Source: Thalassovita aquimarina (GTDB lineage Bacteria > Pseudomonadota > Alphaproteobacteria > Rhodobacterales > Rhodobacteraceae). From it: 64,000 bases of DNA. The notes under the pieces are model-generated. The model was not told the DNA's origin. It worked only from the letters and a program-made list of their open reading frames with translations, and ran no database searches. Both the position numbers and the translations under genes were made by a program. The stretch's first letter is position 1. Each line of letters opens with the position of its first letter. Shown piece by piece: positions 26,590 to 36,112 of this stretch. The DNA lies in contig NZ_JADMKU010000007.1 of the NCBI RefSeq assembly GCF_018219815.1, forward strand, positions 1-64,000, in the 5' to 3' direction.

Positions 26590-27449
26590 CATTTTTCTCC
26601 TGCGCGGGTGTAAGCGGTTTGCGCGGCGCGGCGCGCCAGCACCCCCGCGACCTGTTTTCTGAATTCCACGGTGCCGCGTTTGTCGTCGATCGGATTGCTG
26701 CCCGCGGAACATGCCGCCGCCAGCGCATTGAGCGCTGCATCCTCGAGACGGGTGCCGACAAGGGCACGCGCCCCGTCTTCCACCAGCATGACTTTCGGGC
26801 CGACCGCTCCGAGCGCGACACGCGCGGATTTGACCACGCCGTCGTCATCCAGCGACAGGCTGACCCCGGCACCGACAACCGCGATGTCCATTTCCGTGCG
26901 CGGGGTGAACCGCAGATAGGCATCGCCCGACCGCGCCGTCGGTTTGGGAAGGATCACCGACTCGATGATCTCGCCTTTTGCCAGCGATGTCTTTCCCGGG
27001 CCTGTGGGAATATCGAGGACCGCGGCCTCGCGGGTGCCGCCGGGGCCCGCGATCCTGACCTTCGCGTTCGCGGCCACGAGGGCGGGAACGCTGTCGGCGG
27101 CGGGCGATGCGTTGCACAAGTTACCCGAAACGGTGCAGCGCCCCTGGACTTGAGTCGAGCCGATCAGATTGGCTGCTTCCACCACGCCGGGCCAAGCGGC
27201 GGTGAGGGCTTCATGTTCGCCGAGCGCGGCGCATGGAACCGCGGCGCCAATAACGAATGCGTCCTCGGTTTCGGTCACCTCGCCCATACCGGCAATGGAT
27301 TTGATGTCGACGACAAGGTCGGCCTTGAAGTCGTCACTTTGCATTCTGACAAGCAGGTCGGTGCCGCCAGCGAGAACAAAGGCATTCTCGCTTGCCTCCG
27401 CCAACAAGGCCGTTGCATCCATCAACGTTTCGGGTCGTTCGTAGCGCAC
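26589..27449 (-). CDS. Molybdenum hydroxylase FAD-binding subunit (medium)
   Basis: 286 residues, CoxM-type. FAD-contact motifs are V-L-A-G-G-T-D-L-L-V (about 25-34) and T-V-S-G-N-L-C-N-A-S-P-A-A-D-S (about 105-119), diagnostic of the family. It is the first gene of the operon, which runs FAD, FeS, Mo, then the MoaD-like carrier. The promoter should lie in the spacer before the transposase remnant. Substrate specificity is set by the Mo subunit and is unknown. Confidence 0.9.
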   Translation of the reverse strand: MRYERPETLMDATALLAEASENAFVLAGGTDLLVRMQSDDFKADLVVDIKSIAGMGEVTETEDAFVIGAAVPCAALGEHEALTAAWPGVVEAANLIGSTQVQGRCTVSGNLCNASPAADSVPALVAANAKVRIAGPGGTREAAVLDIPTGPGKTSLAKGEIIESVILPKPTARSGDAYLRFTPRTEMDIAVVGAGVSLSLDDDGVVKSARVALGAVGPKVMLVEDGARALVGTRLEDAALNALAAACSAGSNPIDDKRGTVEFRKQVAGVLARRAAQTAYTRAGEK

Positions 27450-27936
27450 GGGGTTGAATCCTTCTTAACGATTTCTTGTCCGGGTTCGTCCCGGGCGGAT
27501 GGCAAGAGGATCAGACACAATGAGGGTCTTTCGCAAGTCAAAGACGAAATTTTTTCGTCGCCCGTCCTGATTTTACGCCGACAGCATAGCCGTGCGCCGT
27601 TTTGCATGCACCTGATCGGCGATCATCGAGCGGTGGCTTGGCATGGCGTTTCGGAAGGTGGGGCCGAAGGGGGCCATCTGTTCGTCGGTCAGCCAGAAGA
27701 TGTCGCTCTTCCCGCCGCCGATCTGCTTGGAAACTTGGATCGCGCGGGCGCGCTGACGCGAGGTCGACAAACGGGGGGCGAGTCCGGGAGCTATGTGATG
27801 GACTTGCGACTTTTCTGAGCATCCTTGCCGGAGGTGGGCCGGGGGGGGCGCAAGGTCCGAAATGGTAGGTGATGCATTCAAAGATTAATATATTATTTTC
27901 AATTGCTTAATTAAAAAATACCCAATCGGTTCACCT
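27450..27936. other. Intergenic region with transposase relic and AT-rich nos promoter
   Basis: This spacer separates the molybdenum hydroxylase operon (minus) from the nos operon (plus). It contains an IS5-type transposase relic (27613-27707) and then a markedly AT-rich stretch (about 27880-27930) in front of an FNR-type box. No intact gene is seen. Confidence 0.6.
27613..27707 (-). pseudogene. Frameshifted N-terminal relic of an IS5-family transposase
   Basis: One frame reads S-D-I-F-W-L-T-D-E-Q-M-A, the usual opening of IS5-group transposases of alphaproteobacteria. Homology then jumps to a neighbouring frame as L-R-P-H-L-P-K-R-H-A-K-P-P-L-D-D-R-R, which continues the same family pattern. 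Only about 30 codons survive, with at least one frameshift; the DDE catalytic part is absent. No terminal inverted repeats or target duplication could be identified. It marks an old insertion at the border of the nos cluster. Confidence 0.75.
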
Positions 27937-27950
27937 TTGATCCATGTCAA
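27937..27950. promoter_or_regulatory. FNR/Dnr-type box TTGATCCATGTCAA upstream of nosC
   Basis: TTGAT-N4-GTCAA matches the FNR/NnrR/Dnr consensus (TTGAT-N4-ATCAA) at nine of ten positions. It stands immediately after an AT-rich stretch and before nosC, where low-oxygen or nitric-oxide control of N2O reductase is expected. The box overlaps the most upstream possible nosC start codons, which argues for a downstream start. Confidence 0.75.
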
Positions 27951-27973
27951 TGACGCGGCGGGTCGGTAGGAGC

Positions 27974-28366
27974 ATGAATGCTCATATGAAATGCGTATTC
28001 AATCTTGTTGTGATGGCCTTGCTGACGACGACACTCGTTATCGCCGCAGCGAATGCGGGGTATGCGCGTGCCACTCATGAGCTTTCGACTGCCGGGAATC
28101 GGACCATCGTGATCTGCGGTTCGGCCGGGCAGGCTGAAACGATCACTCTGGATCGAAACGGCAACCCGATCGATGACCCGATCGAGGATTGTGTGCATTG
28201 TGCCGATTGCAGCCTCGTTCCCGTCATGGACCTGACGCGTTCCGCTATCAGCCCCCGGCCGGAAGGCTGTGCCCGCATCGTCTGGGCCGTGCCTGAGACC
28301 GCACCTGTCGTGCTGCGCGAGATCGAGTCCCCGTCCCGCGGCCCCCCAAACCAGAAAGTTGTGTGA
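27974..28366 (+). CDS. nosC: NosC-like small exported protein with CxxCxxC
   Basis: 130 residues. A hydrophobic segment (about 8-28) serves as signal or anchor. The exported part has C48 in I-V-I-C-G-S-A-G and a C73-x2-C76-x2-C79 motif (C-V-H-C-A-D-C). In Paracoccus-type nos clusters a similar CxxCxxC protein, NosC, precedes nosR; its function is unsettled. The gene ends two bases before the nosR ATG. The start is uncertain: ATGs at 27944 and 27950 overlap the FNR-type box, 27974 has AGGAG too close, and 27986 has it 13 bases away. The name is by position and motif. Confidence 0.7.
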   Translation: MNAHMKCVFNLVVMALLTTTLVIAAANAGYARATHELSTAGNRTIVICGSAGQAETITLDRNGNPIDDPIEDCVHCADCSLVPVMDLTRSAISPRPEGCARIVWAVPETAPVVLREIESPSRGPPNQKVV

Positions 28367-28368
28367 TA

Positions 28369-30594
28369 ATGCAGGTTTCCAACCTTGCCGTCTTGTGGCG
28401 GCTTCTATCGAGCTTACATCGGATCTGGGGCCTCCTGGCCCTCATCATCATCGGTTTCGCCAGCCCGGCGTCGGCCCAGACCGGCCAGAGCGTGCTGGCA
28501 CAGTATCTTCCTGAAATCGAACCCGGCGCGCTGGTCGAAGGCGCGGACGCATTCGGCCCGATCCGTGACGACGTGCCGGTCGCGCCGCTTCTGTCCGGCG
28601 GTGAACAGATCGGTCACGTTTTCGTCACCTCGGATTTCGTCGGCACGACTGGCTATTCCGGCAAGCCGATCCACACGATGGTCGCGGTGGACAATGACGC
28701 GGTTATCCTTGGCGTCGATCTGGTCAAGCATTCCGAACCCATCGTCCTGATCGGAATCCCCGACAGCAAGATCAAGAAAATGGCGGCCGACTTCCGCGGC
28801 CTGTCGCTTGTGGACGAAGCCGCGGCGGGTGGGTCTGGCCATGAGCTGGAAATCATTTCCGGCGCGACCGTGACGATCATGGTGATCGACGATTCGATCA
28901 TCCGGTCCGGGCTGAAGGTTGCGCGCGCCCTGGGTCTTGGCGGGCTTCGGGCCAAGGCGGAAACCGGCCCGAAATACGAGATAAACGAAGCGGCCAAGGC
29001 CGCGGACAGCTGGATGGCGATGGAAGGCGACGGCACGGTGCGCCGCCTGTCGCTGGACGTGGGCCAGATCAACGCCGCGTTCGAGGCAATGGATGATCCG
29101 CGCGCCGCTGCGCGCGCACTGACCGAACCGCCCGAGACGAATTTCATCGACATGCAGATGGCGCTCGTCTCGGTGCCGTCTATTGGCCGCGCCATTCTGG
29201 GCGAGGCGGATTACGGCAACCTCGAGGACTGGCTGGATGCCAGCGAACACGCGATCGCAGTGGTGGGCCGGGGGCTCTATTCCTTCAAGGGGTCCGGCTA
29301 CGTGCGTGGTGGCATTTTTGACCGGATCGTGCTGATCCAGGGGGACGTGTCGGTGCGTTTCCGTGACCGGGGCCACCGCCGCATGGGGACGATCCCCCTG
29401 GGCGACGCTCCGGAATTCACCGAGCGCGATCTGTTCAAGATCCCCGCGGATAGCGGCTTCGACCCGACCAAGCCGTTCCGGCTGCAACTTCTCGTGCAGC
29501 GCGAAGTCGCCGCGATCGAAAAGGTCTTCACCACCTTCGATCTGGGCTATCAGCTGCCCCAGAGCTTCCTGCGCCCGGTGGTTGCGGCGGTTGAAACGGC
29601 GGCGGCAACGGAGGCCGATCCGAGCGAACAGGCCGCGCAACAGGCGCTGTGGAAAAAGATCTGGGAAGACAAGACGCTGGAAATCGTCGTGTTGTCGACA
29701 ATGCTGGTGGTGCTGACGCTCGCCTTCTTCTTCCAGATACAGCTGACCCGCTCGGAGCGCGCAGTGAAGATTTTCCGCTACAGCTTCCTCACGATCACGC
29801 TGGTGTTCCTGGGGTGGTTTGCCAACGCGCAGCTTTCGGTGGTGAACCTCATGGCGCTGTTCGGTGCGCTGACCACGGATTTCAGCTGGCAGGCATTCCT
29901 GCTCGATCCGCTGACCTTCATCCTGTGGTTCTCGGTCGCGGCGGCGCTCTTGTTCTGGGGCAGGGGGGCCTATTGCGGCTGGCTGTGCCCGTTCGGCGCG
30001 TTGCAGGAATTGACCAACCACATCGCCCGCGCCCTGAGGGTGCCGCAGATCACCCTGCCTTGGGGGCTGCATGAGCGCCTCTGGCCGATCAAATACATGA
30101 TCTTCCTCGGCCTTTTCGGCGTCTCTCTTGCCTCGATCGAACAGGCGGAGCACTTGGCCGAAGTCGAGCCGTTCAAGACCGCCATCGTGCTCAATTTCGT
30201 GCGGGCCTGGCCCTTCGTGGCCTATGCCGCGGCGCTTCTGATCGCCGGGCTGTTCGTCGAACGCTTCTATTGTCGTTACCTTTGCCCGCTGGGCGCGGCG
30301 CTCGCTATTCCGGCCCGTCTGCGGATGTTCGACTGGCTCAAGCGGTATCGAGAATGCGGTTCGCCCTGCCAGGTATGCGCCAACGAATGCATGGTGCAGG
30401 CGATCCATCCGACCGGTGAAATCAACCCCAATGAATGCCTCAACTGCATGCATTGCCAGGTGCTCTACCAGTCCAAGACCAAGTGTCCCGTCGTCATCAA
30501 GAAGCTCAAACGAAAGGGCTCGAACTCCGACCCGAGCGCGTTCCTCAATGCGAGGAAAGGGCTCGAAAACCATCCTAATCTTCAGAAAAACTGA
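28369..30594 (+). CDS. nosR: NosR, membrane flavo-iron-sulfur protein of N2O reduction
   Basis: 741 residues from the ATG at 28369; a GTG at 28363 is possible. A signal/anchor helix (15-30) is followed by a periplasmic FMN-binding domain with the flavinylation motif I-S-G-A-T (T167 the likely attachment residue). A central membrane domain comes next, with several helices from about 445 to 650 carrying two C-x-x-x-C-P motifs (C-G-W-L-C-P-F-G and C-R-Y-L-C-P-L-G). The C-terminal cytoplasmic part has ferredoxin-type cysteines (C-G-S-P-C-Q-V-C and C-L-N-C-M-H-C). NosR is needed for nosZ expression and for electron delivery to NosZ. NosX downstream should attach its FMN. It is followed by nosZ after 12 bases. 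Confidence 0.95.
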   Translation: MQVSNLAVLWRLLSSLHRIWGLLALIIIGFASPASAQTGQSVLAQYLPEIEPGALVEGADAFGPIRDDVPVAPLLSGGEQIGHVFVTSDFVGTTGYSGKPIHTMVAVDNDAVILGVDLVKHSEPIVLIGIPDSKIKKMAADFRGLSLVDEAAAGGSGHELEIISGATVTIMVIDDSIIRSGLKVARALGLGGLRAKAETGPKYEINEAAKAADSWMAMEGDGTVRRLSLDVGQINAAFEAMDDPRAAARALTEPPETNFIDMQMALVSVPSIGRAILGEADYGNLEDWLDASEHAIAVVGRGLYSFKGSGYVRGGIFDRIVLIQGDVSVRFRDRGHRRMGTIPLGDAPEFTERDLFKIPADSGFDPTKPFRLQLLVQREVAAIEKVFTTFDLGYQLPQSFLRPVVAAVETAAATEADPSEQAAQQALWKKIWEDKTLEIVVLSTMLVVLTLAFFFQIQLTRSERAVKIFRYSFLTITLVFLGWFANAQLSVVNLMALFGALTTDFSWQAFLLDPLTFILWFSVAAALLFWGRGAYCGWLCPFGALQELTNHIARALRVPQITLPWGLHERLWPIKYMIFLGLFGVSLASIEQAEHLAEVEPFKTAIVLNFVRAWPFVAYAAALLIAGLFVERFYCRYLCPLGAALAIPARLRMFDWLKRYRECGSPCQVCANECMVQAIHPTGEINPNECLNCMHCQVLYQSKTKCPVVIKKLKRKGSNSDPSAFLNARKGLENHPNLQKN

Positions 30595-30606
30595 GAGGAG
30601 ACAGAG

Positions 30607-32550
30607 ATGTCAAAAACTGAGAAAAAAGGCATTAACCGCCGCGGTTTCATGGGCGCGACAGCGACCGGTGCGGCCCTGATGGGGACCGGCGGTGTACGGC
30701 TCGGTCTGCTTGGCGGGGCGGCTGCGGTGACCGCAGCGACCACGCCGGGCGCGGCGCTGGCGCAGACCGGCCATGCAAGCCCCGCACCGGGCGAGTTGGA
30801 CGAATATTACGGCTTCTGGTCCTCGGGCCAGAGCGGCGAGATGCGTATTCTCGGCGTGCCGTCGATGCGTGAACTGATGCGCGTGCCGGTGTTCAACCGC
30901 TGTTCGGCCACCGGTTGGGGGCAGACCAACGAAAGCCTGAAGATCCTGACCCAGGACATGCTGCCGGAAACCAAGGAATATCTGGCGGCACAGGGCAAGG
31001 TTGTCCATGACAACGGCGACCTTCACCACGTCCACATGTCCTTCACCGAAGGCAAGTACGATGGCCGCTACCTGTTCATGAACGACAAGGCCAACACCCG
31101 CGTCGCGCGGGTGCGCTGCGACGTGATGAAGCCCGACAAGATCATCGACATCCCGAACGCCAAGGCGATTCACGGTCTGCGCCCGCAGAAATGGCCGCGC
31201 ACCAACTATGTCTTCGCCAATGGCGAGGATGAAGTGCCGATGGTCAATGACGGCAAGATCCTGGACGAGCCGGACAAGTACGTGAACTTCTACACCGCGA
31301 TCGACGCGGATGAAATGAAGGTCGCGTGGCAGGTGATGGTGTCGGGCAACCTCGACAACACGGATGCGGATTACGACGGCAAATACGCCTTCTCGACGTC
31401 CTACAACTCGGAAATGGGGATGAACCTCGCCGAAATGATGGAAGCCGAGATGGACCACGTTGTGATCTTCAACATCAAGGAGATCGAGAAGGCGGTCGAG
31501 AACGGCGACTATACCGAACTGAACGGCGTGCCGGTGATCGACGGGCGCAAGGGGTCGAACAAGAACTACACCCGTTACGTCCCGATCCCGAACAGCCCGC
31601 ACGGCATCAACATGGCGCCCGACAAGATCCACCTTTGCGTGGCCGGGAAACTGTCGCCCACCGTTTCGGTGCTCGATGTGCGCAAGTTCGATGCCCTGTT
31701 CGAGGACGACAGCCTCGATCCGCGCTCGGTCGTCGTGGCCGAACCGGAACTGGGCCTTGGGCCGCTTCACACCTGTTTCGACGGCAAGGGCAACGCGTTC
31801 ACGACGCTGTTCCTCGACAGCCAGGTTGTGATGTGGAACATCGAAAACGCCGTGCGCGCCTATAACGGCGAAAGCGTGGACCCGATCCTGAACAAGCAGG
31901 ACGTCCACTATCAGCCGGGTCACAACTCGACCACCATGGGCGAAACGCTCGAGGCGGACGGCAAGTGGTATCTGTCGATGAACAAGTTCTCGAAAGACCG
32001 CTTCCTGAATGTCGGGCCGCTGAAACCGGAGAACGAACAGCTGTTCGCGATCGACGGGAGCGACATGACGCTGGTCCATGACGGGCCGACCTTTGCCGAA
32101 CCGCACGACTCGATCCTCGTGCACCGGTCGGTGGTAAACCCGAAATCGGTCTGGGACCGCAACGACCCGATGTGGGCCGATGCGCGGGCACAGGCCGAGG
32201 CCGACGGCATTGACCTCGACGACTGGCAGGACAGCGTGATCCGTGACGGCAACAAGGTGCGGATCTACATGTCCAGTCAGGCGCCGCAGTTCTCGCTCGA
32301 ACAGTTCACGGTGAAGCAAGGCGACGAGGTCACGGTCTACGTCACCAACCTCGACGATATCGACGACCTGACCCACGGCTTCACGCTGAACAACCACGGG
32401 GTCGCGATGGAAGTCGGGCCGCAGGCAACGGCGTCGGTCACCTTCACCGCGTCGAAACCGGGCGTCTACTGGTACTACTGCCAGTGGTTCTGCCATGCGC
32501 TGCACATGGAAATGCGCGGCCGCATGCTGGTGGAGCCGACCGGCGCATGA
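30607..32550 (+). CDS. nosZ: Nitrous-oxide reductase NosZ (clade I)
   Basis: 647 residues. The twin-arginine signal I-N-R-R-G-F-M-G-A (9-17) and a long hydrophobic stretch ending A-L-A-Q define a Tat-exported, clade I enzyme. The beta-propeller carries the histidines of the CuZ cluster, including D-L-H-H-V-H (H140, H141). The C-terminal cupredoxin domain holds the CuA ligands C625, C629, H633 and M636 in [12 protein letters not shown]. It reduces N2O to N2 in the periplasm. GAGAGGAGA precedes the start. Its stop overlaps nosD (ATGA). All visible copper ligands are intact, so the enzyme should be active. Confidence 0.97.
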   Translation: MSKTEKKGINRRGFMGATATGAALMGTGGVRLGLLGGAAAVTAATTPGAALAQTGHASPAPGELDEYYGFWSSGQSGEMRILGVPSMRELMRVPVFNRCSATGWGQTNESLKILTQDMLPETKEYLAAQGKVVHDNGDLHHVHMSFTEGKYDGRYLFMNDKANTRVARVRCDVMKPDKIIDIPNAKAIHGLRPQKWPRTNYVFANGEDEVPMVNDGKILDEPDKYVNFYTAIDADEMKVAWQVMVSGNLDNTDADYDGKYAFSTSYNSEMGMNLAEMMEAEMDHVVIFNIKEIEKAVENGDYTELNGVPVIDGRKGSNKNYTRYVPIPNSPHGINMAPDKIHLCVAGKLSPTVSVLDVRKFDALFEDDSLDPRSVVVAEPELGLGPLHTCFDGKGNAFTTLFLDSQVVMWNIENAVRAYNGESVDPILNKQDVHYQPGHNSTTMGETLEADGKWYLSMNKFSKDRFLNVGPLKPENEQLFAIDGSDMTLVHDGPTFAEPHDSILVHRSVVNPKSVWDRNDPMWADARAQAEADGIDLDDWQDSVIRDGNKVRIYMSSQAPQFSLEQFTVKQGDEVTVYVTNLDDIDDLTHGFTLNNHGVAMEVGPQATASVTFTASKPGVYWYYCQWFCHALHMEMRGRMLVEPTGA

Positions 32551-33875
32551 TCCGTATCGTTCCCCTTCTCGCGGCGCTTGTGCTGATCGCTGCCCCGGCG
32601 ATTGCCGAACGTGTGACCATTGCTCCCGGCGAAGGCATGCTGGCGGCTGCGCTCGCCGCTGCCGGGGAGGGGGACGAGATCATCCTGTCACCGGGCCGTT
32701 ACGACGGCCCGGTGACGATCGACAAGTCGCTGACGCTGACCGGGCAGGCCGGCGCCGTAATCGATGCCCACGGTACCGGGTCCGTCGTTCTGGTGGATGC
32801 GCCGGATGCCACTGTGCGCGGTCTGCATCTGACCGGATCGGGGCGGGTGCACGAACCCATCGACGCAGGCGTAAAATTGACCCGGAGGGCGCACGGCGCG
32901 CGGATTCTGGACAACGTTTTGACCGGTAACCTTGTCGGCATCGACGTTCACGGCGCACGTAATGCCCTTGTCGAGGGCAACCGGATCCAGGGGCTGCGGT
33001 TGGCCCGGATGAACGACCGGGGAAACGGGATTTACATCTGGAACGCACCGGGTACCGAAGTGATCGGAAACGAGGTGCGCTACGGGCGCGACGGAATCTT
33101 TTCGAACGTGTCCAAACGCAATGTGTTTCGTGGCAACCTGTTTCGCGACCTGCGTTTCGCGGTCCACTACATGTACACGAACGACAGCGTGATCGAAGAC
33201 AATATCTCGATCGGAAATCACCTTGGTTTCGCGCTGATGTATTCCGACCGGATCACGGCCAAGAACAACATTTCGATCAACGATCGCGACCACGGCGTGA
33301 TGCTGAACTATACCAATCAATCCGACATCTTTGCGAATTTCGTGACCGGCGGGACTGGAAAATGTGCCTTCGTCTACAATTCGCACCGCAATATCATTGC
33401 GGAAAACAACTTCGTGGGTTGCGAAATAGGGGTACATTTCACAGCCGGGTCCGAACGCAACACCATCACCGGCAACGCGTTCGTCGGCAACCGGACGCAG
33501 GTGAAATACGTCGGGACCAGCGATGTGGAATGGAGCCACGAGGGGCGGGGCAACTACTGGTCCGATCATCCGGCCTTCGACCTCGATGGCGATGCGCGGG
33601 CCGATAGCGCCTATCGCCCCAACGATCTGATGGACCATATCCTGTGGTCCCAACCCGCCGCCAAGCTGTTGCTCGGCAGTCCCGCCGTGCAGCTTGTCCG
33701 TTGGAGCCAATCGCAATTTCCGGCCGCGCGAACCGGAGGCGTGGTGGACAGCCACCCGCTGACGACCGCACCGGTGCGGGAGGTCCCCGACACAATTGAA
33801 CGCATGGCCCAGGCGACCCCGCTTTGGGCCCAAGGAGAGAGCTATGACGATACTGACCCTCTCGAAGCTCACTAA
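32547..33875 (+). CDS. nosD: NosD, periplasmic copper-site assembly protein
   Basis: 442 residues. A signal peptide (about 1-20, ending P-A-I-A) is followed by a right-handed parallel beta-helix built of repeated G-N-x-I/V and N-x-I-x-x-N coils (about 75-340), the CASH-type fold of NosD. With NosF and NosY it forms the ABC-type machine that matures the CuZ site of NosZ. It overlaps nosZ by four bases and nosF by about 32. Length and repeat pattern are normal. Confidence 0.93.
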   Translation: MIRIVPLLAALVLIAAPAIAERVTIAPGEGMLAAALAAAGEGDEIILSPGRYDGPVTIDKSLTLTGQAGAVIDAHGTGSVVLVDAPDATVRGLHLTGSGRVHEPIDAGVKLTRRAHGARILDNVLTGNLVGIDVHGARNALVEGNRIQGLRLARMNDRGNGIYIWNAPGTEVIGNEVRYGRDGIFSNVSKRNVFRGNLFRDLRFAVHYMYTNDSVIEDNISIGNHLGFALMYSDRITAKNNISINDRDHGVMLNYTNQSDIFANFVTGGTGKCAFVYNSHRNIIAENNFVGCEIGVHFTAGSERNTITGNAFVGNRTQVKYVGTSDVEWSHEGRGNYWSDHPAFDLDGDARADSAYRPNDLMDHILWSQPAAKLLLGSPAVQLVRWSQSQFPAARTGGVVDSHPLTTAPVREVPDTIERMAQATPLWAQGESYDDTDPLEAH

Positions 33876-34734
33876 GACATATGGTGAGCGCCGGGTGCTG
33901 GACGAGGTGACGCTTTCGGTGGCCGCAGGAGAGCGTGTCGCGCTTCTGGGACACAACGGCGCTGGGAAGTCGACGCTGATGAAGCTGGTGCTCGGGCTGA
34001 TCCATCCGGACGGCGGCACGGCGGCGATCGCGGGCCATGCGCCAGGATCGGCGGTCGCCCGGGCGCTGACCGCTTACCTGCCGGAGAACGCGGCATTTCA
34101 TCCGGCGATCTCCGGGCGCGAGCAGATGCGCTATTATCTGCGGCTCAGGGGGCAGCCGGTGCGGCTGGCGGATGAGATTCTGGAAAAGGTGGGGCTGGGG
34201 GATGCCGCCGGGCGGCGCATCGGCACCTATTCCAAGGGAATGCGGCAGCGTGTCGGGCTGGCGCAGGCGCTGATCGGTGGCCCGCGTTTGATGATCCTCG
34301 ACGAACCGACCTCGGGGCTGGACCCGGTGTCGCGGCGCGAATTCTATGCGTTGCTCGATGAACTGGCGGCGAACGGTACGGCGATCTTGCTGTCGTCCCA
34401 CGCGCTGTCGGAACTGGAGGCCCGCACGGATCGGATGGTGATCCTGTCGCAGGGGCGGCAGGTGGCCGAGGGCACGCTCGCGGATTTGCGTGCCGAGGCC
34501 GCGCTTCCCCTGACCGTGCAGATCACGCCGCAGGCGGGGCAGGGGGCGGCGTTGCTCGACGTCTTCCCGGACGGCCGGCTGGTCGACCAGCGCGTGATGC
34601 TGACCTGCGCGCCGGCCGAAAAGCTGACCGTTCTGGAACGCATCGCGGCGCACCGCCCGCTGATCGCGGATTTCGATGTGCACGCTGCCACGCTCGACGA
34701 TCTGTATTCCCATATCAGCGGGAGGGCCGCGTGA
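33844..34734 (+). CDS. nosF: NosF, ABC ATPase for NosZ maturation
   Basis: 296 residues. Walker A is L-L-G-H-N-G-A-G-K-S-T (about 35-45), the signature is S-K-G-M-R-Q-R, and the Walker B is L-M-I-L-D-E-P-T-S-G-L-D. The switch histidine lies in L-L-S-S-H-A-L-S-E-L. The start at 33844 follows AAGGAGAGAG; a longer frame lacks a site. It works in the cytoplasm with the NosY permease and periplasmic NosD. The nosD 3' end overlaps its start and nosY begins at its stop. Confidence 0.94.
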   Translation: MTILTLSKLTKTYGERRVLDEVTLSVAAGERVALLGHNGAGKSTLMKLVLGLIHPDGGTAAIAGHAPGSAVARALTAYLPENAAFHPAISGREQMRYYLRLRGQPVRLADEILEKVGLGDAAGRRIGTYSKGMRQRVGLAQALIGGPRLMILDEPTSGLDPVSRREFYALLDELAANGTAILLSSHALSELEARTDRMVILSQGRQVAEGTLADLRAEAALPLTVQITPQAGQGAALLDVFPDGRLVDQRVMLTCAPAEKLTVLERIAAHRPLIADFDVHAATLDDLYSHISGRAA

Positions 34735-35561
34735 TGATTTCCCGTATCCTTGCCACCGCGCTGCTTGAATTCGCCATCGCCCGGCGCAATCGCTGGGTGA
34801 TCGTGTCTGTGGCGATGATGATGCTCTTCTCGCTGGTGCTTTCCGCCGCCGGAGCGGCTCCGGCCGGACAGATGGCGGTCGATCCATTGTCCGTCACGGT
34901 CGCCAGCCTGATTTCGCTTGCGGTCTATCTTGTCCCGCTGATCGCGCTGCTCATTTCCTTCGACACCATCGCGGGGGAAAGCGAGCGTGGCACGCTGGCA
35001 TTGAGCCTGACATATCCGTTGGCGCGGACCGAACTGCTGTTTGGCAAGCTCGTCGCGCAGCTTGGCGTTGTCACCATCGCGGTGTTCGCAGGCTATGCCG
35101 TCGCCGCCGTCGCTGCCTTTGCAAGCGGCGGTGCCGAAGCGGCACAAGGATTGCCCGCGCTTTGGCGGCTGGTCTGGACTTCGGTTCTTCTGGGGGCGGT
35201 TTTCCTGTCCCTGGGGCATGCCATGTCCTGCCTTGCGCGTCGGCCCTCGGGGGCGGCGGCCATGGCAATCGGTCTCTGGCTGGTGGCGATCGTGTTGTAC
35301 GATCTCGGGTTGCTGGCGGCGATCGTGGCGGATGACGGCGGAACGTTCACCACCGATGTCTTTCCTTGGGCGCTGGTCCTGAACCCGGCCGATGCCTTCC
35401 GCATCTTCAACCTCGCGGCCTCCGGCGCGGTGGATGCCGCCTCCGGCTTGTCGGGTGCTGCGTCCTCTATCGCGGTCTGGAAGCCGCTCGCCGCGATCCT
35501 GATCTGGCCGCTGGCAGCGGCGCTGCTGGCCAGGCTGTCTTTTCAAAGGGTGGTACCATGA
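34734..35561 (+). CDS. nosY: NosY, membrane permease of the NosDFY complex
   Basis: 275 residues from the ATG at 34734, with GGAGGG eight bases upstream; a GTG at 34731 would also work. Six hydrophobic helices are seen: near 20-40, 55-75, 105-130, 140-165, 170-195 and 245-265. The loop S-F-D-T-I-A-G-E-S-E-R-G-T-L is the ABC2-type coupling segment. It pairs with NosF and NosD for copper-sulfur site assembly of NosZ. The stop overlaps the nosL start. Confidence 0.93.
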   Translation: MISRILATALLEFAIARRNRWVIVSVAMMMLFSLVLSAAGAAPAGQMAVDPLSVTVASLISLAVYLVPLIALLISFDTIAGESERGTLALSLTYPLARTELLFGKLVAQLGVVTIAVFAGYAVAAVAAFASGGAEAAQGLPALWRLVWTSVLLGAVFLSLGHAMSCLARRPSGAAAMAIGLWLVAIVLYDLGLLAAIVADDGGTFTTDVFPWALVLNPADAFRIFNLAASGAVDAASGLSGAASSIAVWKPLAAILIWPLAAALLARLSFQRVVP

Positions 35562-36100
35562 AACGACTTCTTTTCTTTTCTCTTCTCGTTTTGGCCGCCT
35601 GCAAGGAAGACGTGGCGAACCTGCCCGCCCCGATCGACATAACCGAAGAGGCGCTTGGGTATTATTGCCAGATGGCGCTGGTCGAACATGACGGGCCGAA
35701 AGGACAGGCGCATCTGGACGGCATGCCCGCGCCGATCTTCTTCAGCCAGGTGCGCGATGTCATCGCCTATCTTCACATGCCGGAACAGAGCCATGCCGTG
35801 AAAGTGGCCTATGTGCAGGATATGACGCAGGCCGATTGGACCACGCCAGGCGACTGGATCCGGGCGGAGGAGGCGCTTTACGTCGCCGGGTCCGACGCGG
35901 TGGGGGGCATGGGGGCTGCCGAATTCGTGCCGTTTTCCGATCCAACAGCCGCCGAAGCGTTTGCCCGCGATCATGGCGGTCGGGTGCTGGCCTTTGCGGA
36001 CATCCGCGCCAAGGACGTGCTTGGGGCAAAGACGCCGGAAGCCGAGGCCGCATTTGCAACAGACGATATCAATGCCCGCCTGAAGGCGCTCGGGCAGTAA
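35558..36100 (+). CDS. nosL: NosL, outer-membrane lipoprotein copper chaperone
   Basis: 180 residues. The lipobox L-A-A-C places lipidated C15 after a 14-residue signal. The copper-binding motif C37-Q-M39 lies in G-Y-Y-C-Q-M-A-L-V-E-H-D-G-P-K-G-Q, the conserved NosL segment. It delivers Cu(I) for NosZ maturation. It is followed by nosX 12 bases downstream. No defects are visible. Confidence 0.94.
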   Translation: MKRLLFFSLLVLAACKEDVANLPAPIDITEEALGYYCQMALVEHDGPKGQAHLDGMPAPIFFSQVRDVIAYLHMPEQSHAVKVAYVQDMTQADWTTPGDWIRAEEALYVAGSDAVGGMGAAEFVPFSDPTAAEAFARDHGGRVLAFADIRAKDVLGAKTPEAEAAFATDDINARLKALGQ

Positions 36101-36112
36101 GGAGTGAAGTCC

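Noticed and set aside
28414-30573. 719-codon antisense frame over nosR
   Set aside because: NosR motifs on the plus strand are unambiguous; the antisense product has no recognisable domain or ribosome-binding site.
30610-32505. 631-codon antisense frame over nosZ
   Set aside because: Shadow of nosZ; no motifs and composition typical of reverse-strand GC-rich frames.
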